Below are positions 5,522 to 7,315 of a DNA stretch of 7,315 nucleotides, piece by piece. The DNA is from an uncultured Lachnospiraceae bacterium. GTDB lineage: Bacteria; Bacillota; Clostridia; Lachnospirales; Lachnospiraceae. The stretch covers positions 1 through 7,315 of the forward strand of contig CAMWYL010000161.1 in NCBI GenBank assembly GCA_947178465.1, given 5' to 3'. Every line of letters begins with the position of its first letter. Position 1 is the stretch's first letter. The notes beneath the pieces are model-generated. The model searched no databases, was not told the origin of the DNA, and was given only the letters and a program-made list of their open reading frames with translations. The translations under genes and the position numbers were made by a program.

Positions 5522-5568
5522 ATTTGGCAAAAGCATGTATGTCCTTGCCAAATGAATATTGACAATAT
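5522..5568 (+). promoter_or_regulatory. Structured pheA leader: hairpin plus palindrome
   Basis: Within the predicted pheA leader, ATTTGGCAA (5522-5530) and TTGCCAAAT (5545-5553) form a perfect 9-bp stem with a 14-base loop. The stem can be extended by a T-G and two T-A pairs. It is followed at once by ATATTG-A-CAATAT (5556-5568), a 13-base palindrome whose one-base centre suits a dimeric DNA-binding protein better than an RNA hairpin. There is no U-run, so it is not a terminator, and no T-box sequence is present. A regulatory role is inferred from position only. Confidence 0.5.
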
Positions 5569-5590
5569 CAGTAACATAGGGGGAAGGTAC

Positions 5591-6715
5591 ATGGATTTAT
5601 CGGCGCTTAGGACAAGTCTGGATGATATTGACCGTCAGATTGTGGAGCTGTATGAGAAAAGAATGGACGTGTGCGGGCAGGTGGCTGCGTACAAGGCAGC
5701 GTCCGGCAAGCGTGTCTTTGATAAGGAGCGGGAAATGCAGAAGCTCAAGGCCGTGAGCGCGCTTACGCATAACGCGTTCAATGAGCAGGGCGTGAAGGAG
5801 CTTTTTGAACAGCTTATGGCGATAAGCAGGAAGCTTCAATATCAGATCATTGCGGAACATGAGGGCGGCGGTCGGCAGGCTTTTATGGAGATGGAGGAGA
5901 TTGACTGCGAAAAATGCCGTGTGGTATTTCAGGGTGCGGAGGGGTCTTATTCACAGGCCGCGATGATGGAATATTTTGGTGCGGCCGTGGACTGTTTTAA
6001 CGTGGACACCTTTCGTGACGCCATGTTGGCGATTGATGAGGGAAGCGCGGACTTTGCGGTGCTCCCGATAGAGAACTCCTCGGCAGGGATTGTGAGCGAG
6101 ATCTACGACCTGCTTGTGGAATTCGAGAATTATATTGTAGGGGAGCAGATTATCAAGATTGAGCATTGTCTGCTCGCTTCTCCGGGAACCCGTAAGGAGG
6201 ATATCCGGACGGTTTATTCGCATCCGCAGTCCTTAATGCAGACGGCGCACTATCTTCAGGATAAGGGCTGGCAGCAGATCAGCATGAAGAATAATGCTTT
6301 TGCCGCAAGGAAGGTTGCGGACGAACAGGACAGGACGCAGGCGGCAATTGCGGGCGCGGCGGCAGCCGACATATACGGATTGGATATTCTTGAGAAAGGC
6401 ATCAACGATTTGAAGGGAAATTCCACACGGTTTATCATTGTGACCAACCGGAAGGTGTTTTCCAAAACGGCGTCTAAAATCAGCCTGTGCTTTGAGCTGA
6501 ACCATGAGAGCGGGGCGTTATATCATGCGCTTTCGCATTTGATGTATAACGGGCTGAATATGACAAAGATTGAGTCGCGGCCGTTGGAGGGCAGAAATTG
6601 GGAATATCGGTTTTTTGTTGATTTCGAAGGCAATTTTGAGAGCAGTGCGGTGCGCAATGCACTGAGAGGACTTCGCGAGGAAACCCGCAATATGAAGATA
6701 CTTGGGAACTATTAA
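5591..6715 (+). CDS. pheA: Bifunctional chorismate mutase / prephenate dehydratase (P-protein)
   Basis: The 374-residue cytoplasmic enzyme converts chorismate to prephenate and then to phenylpyruvate, the precursor of phenylalanine. Residues 1-90 are an AroQ-type chorismate mutase with R7, R24, K35, D44 and E48 in the spacing of the E. coli active site. Residues about 110-285 are the dehydratase, with VVFQGAEGSYSQAA, VLPIENSSAG (157-166), SHPQSL (210-215) and the catalytic NSTRF (277-281). Residues about 297-374 are an ACT domain with the phenylalanine-binding GAL (308-310) and ESRP (328-331) motifs, so feedback inhibition by phenylalanine is expected. The frame is open upstream to 5459, but ATG 5591 is chosen because AGGGGGAAGG (5578-5587) lies just before it, the chorismate mutase begins there, and the promoter lies within the upstream frame. 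Confidence 0.96.
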   Translation: MDLSALRTSLDDIDRQIVELYEKRMDVCGQVAAYKAASGKRVFDKEREMQKLKAVSALTHNAFNEQGVKELFEQLMAISRKLQYQIIAEHEGGGRQAFMEMEEIDCEKCRVVFQGAEGSYSQAAMMEYFGAAVDCFNVDTFRDAMLAIDEGSADFAVLPIENSSAGIVSEIYDLLVEFENYIVGEQIIKIEHCLLASPGTRKEDIRTVYSHPQSLMQTAHYLQDKGWQQISMKNNAFAARKVADEQDRTQAAIAGAAAADIYGLDILEKGINDLKGNSTRFIIVTNRKVFSKTASKISLCFELNHESGALYHALSHLMYNGLNMTKIESRPLEGRNWEYRFFVDFEGNFESSAVRNALRGLREETRNMKILGNY

Positions 6716-6787
6716 GCTCCATATCAGGAGGGAAGAGTGAAAGATAAAGCTTTCGCTCACAAGTTTGTGGTCAAATGGAGGTTCAAT

Positions 6788-7219
6788 ATGTCATACAAAA
6801 CCTTTGCGGCAATTGATGTAGGCTCGTATGAGCTTGCAATGAAGATTTATGAGATATCGGGTAAAAACGGGATAAAGGAAATCGACCATGTGAGGCACCG
6901 GATAGAGCTGGGGACGGACTCCTATCTTACGGGGAAGATCAGCAATGAGAGAGTGGATGAGCTGTGCAGGATGCTCCGGGAGTTTACGGACATTATGAAG
7001 TCGTACAAGGTTGACGCGTATAAGGCTTATGGCACCAGCGCAATCAGAGAAACGCAGAATTCCCTGATTTTACTCGACCAGATAGAGATGCGGACCGGTG
7101 TAAAGATTGAGGTCCTGAGCAATTCGGAGCAGCGGTTTTTGGATTACAAGTCGGTGGCGGCAAAGGGGCAGGCCTTTCAGAATATTATTGAGGAGAGCAC
7201 CATATTTATTGATATCTGA
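6788..7219 (+). CDS. ppx: Ppx/GppA phosphatase, interrupted by an in-frame stop
   Basis: The N-terminal portion of an exopolyphosphatase / guanosine pentaphosphate phosphatase, an ASKHA-fold enzyme that hydrolyses polyphosphate or pppGpp. FAAIDVGSYE (6-15) is the first phosphate loop, YGTSAIRE (81-88) is a conserved strand-helix, and NSEQRFL (112-118) precedes the second loop. The frame stops after FIDI (140-143), at TGA 7217-7219, exactly where DIGGGS should be read. The same frame then continues with family-like sequence to the window edge. ATG 6788 is preferred because TGGAGG (6776-6781) is 6 bases upstream and the conserved domain begins there. A GTG at 6737 with AGGAGGG (6726-6732) would add 17 residues and cannot be excluded. 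The gene follows pheA by 72 bases (21 to the GTG) with no terminator, so it is probably co-transcribed. Confidence 0.85.
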   Translation: MSYKTFAAIDVGSYELAMKIYEISGKNGIKEIDHVRHRIELGTDSYLTGKISNERVDELCRMLREFTDIMKSYKVDAYKAYGTSAIRETQNSLILLDQIEMRTGVKIEVLSNSEQRFLDYKSVAAKGQAFQNIIEESTIFIDI

Positions 7220-7315
7220 GTCGGCATCATACAGCTCTCCCTGTTTGAGACGGACAGTCTCGTCAATTCCCAGAACGTCCTCCCGGGCGTGCTGAGTATG
7301 CGGGAGGACCTGACG
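7217..7315 (+). pseudogene. Continuation of the ppx frame beyond the stop codon
   Basis: From TGA (7217-7219) the frame stays open for 32 codons to the last base of the window. It reads VGIIQLSLFETDSL followed by a segment ending GVLSMREDLT. This is the expected Ppx/GppA region after the second phosphate loop (normally of the form DIGGGSxQxSLF, later GVLRxRE). The reading frame is unchanged, so this is a nonsense interruption and not a frameshift. It could be a true pseudogene, a sequencing or assembly error, or much less likely a recoded stop. The gene is cut off by the window edge, so the C-terminal half is not seen. Confidence 0.75.

Noticed and set aside
5559..5564. Consensus TTGACA as a second pheA -35
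   Set aside because: No -10-like sequence lies 16-18 bases downstream; that position is the ribosome-binding site.
5459..5590. Upstream in-frame extension of PheA starting Met-Ser-Tyr-Phe-Phe-Tyr, possibly a phenylalanine leader peptide
   Set aside because: It begins upstream of the well-formed promoter (5472-5500), so it would not be transcribed from it, and no terminator or antiterminator follows. PheA has its own ribosome-binding site at 5578-5587.

Overview
The window looks like a piece of a Gram-positive, anaerobic Clostridia chromosome, most probably Lachnospiraceae. This is inferred from several things seen together: a pyrB-pyrI pair with a zinc-type regulatory chain, a membrane-anchored S11 D-Ala-D-Ala carboxypeptidase, a CmpB-type membrane protein, a DUF5050-type propeller protein, a fused chorismate mutase/prephenate dehydratase, strong GGAGG ribosome-binding sites, and TGn-extended -10 promoters. 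No phage, IS element, CRISPR array, rRNA or tRNA is visible.

Layout. Positions 1-221 are non-coding and made of tandem, imperfect hairpin-bearing units. Positions 222-1623 (minus) are the pyrB-pyrI operon for aspartate transcarbamoylase. It is read from a well-formed promoter at 1673-1701 whose spacer carries a palindrome. After a 298-base divergent intergenic region, the plus strand carries a two-gene unit (1922-3795). It encodes a small PH-domain protein translationally coupled to a penicillin-binding-protein-like carboxypeptidase with a repetitive Glu/Gln/Ser linker. Convergent to it is a minus-strand CmpB-like membrane protein (3722-4210), whose 3' end overlaps the carboxypeptidase gene by 74 bases and whose start codon lies in the loop of a long inverted repeat. 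A dense hairpin region (4256-4345) follows. It includes the only convincing intrinsic terminator, oriented for plus-strand transcripts. Next comes a minus-strand membrane-anchored DUF5050-type protein (4344-5378). A divergent promoter region at 5379-5590 then drives pheA (5591-6715), followed in the same direction by a Ppx/GppA phosphatase gene that is broken by an in-frame stop at 7217-7219 and runs off the window.

How the genes fit together. pyrBI makes carbamoyl-aspartate, the committed step of pyrimidine synthesis. PheA makes phenylpyruvate from chorismate. The carboxypeptidase trims peptidoglycan pentapeptides outside the membrane. Ppx/GppA would hydrolyse polyphosphate or pppGpp. The genes are ordinary housekeeping ones. 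I did not find a convincing new multi-gene system. The most interesting signals are at fine scale: three single G-to-T differences from the expected DIGGGS codons of ppx, mutually exclusive hairpins at 4284-4345, the start-codon inverted repeat at 4183-4241, and the structured tandem units at 1-190.
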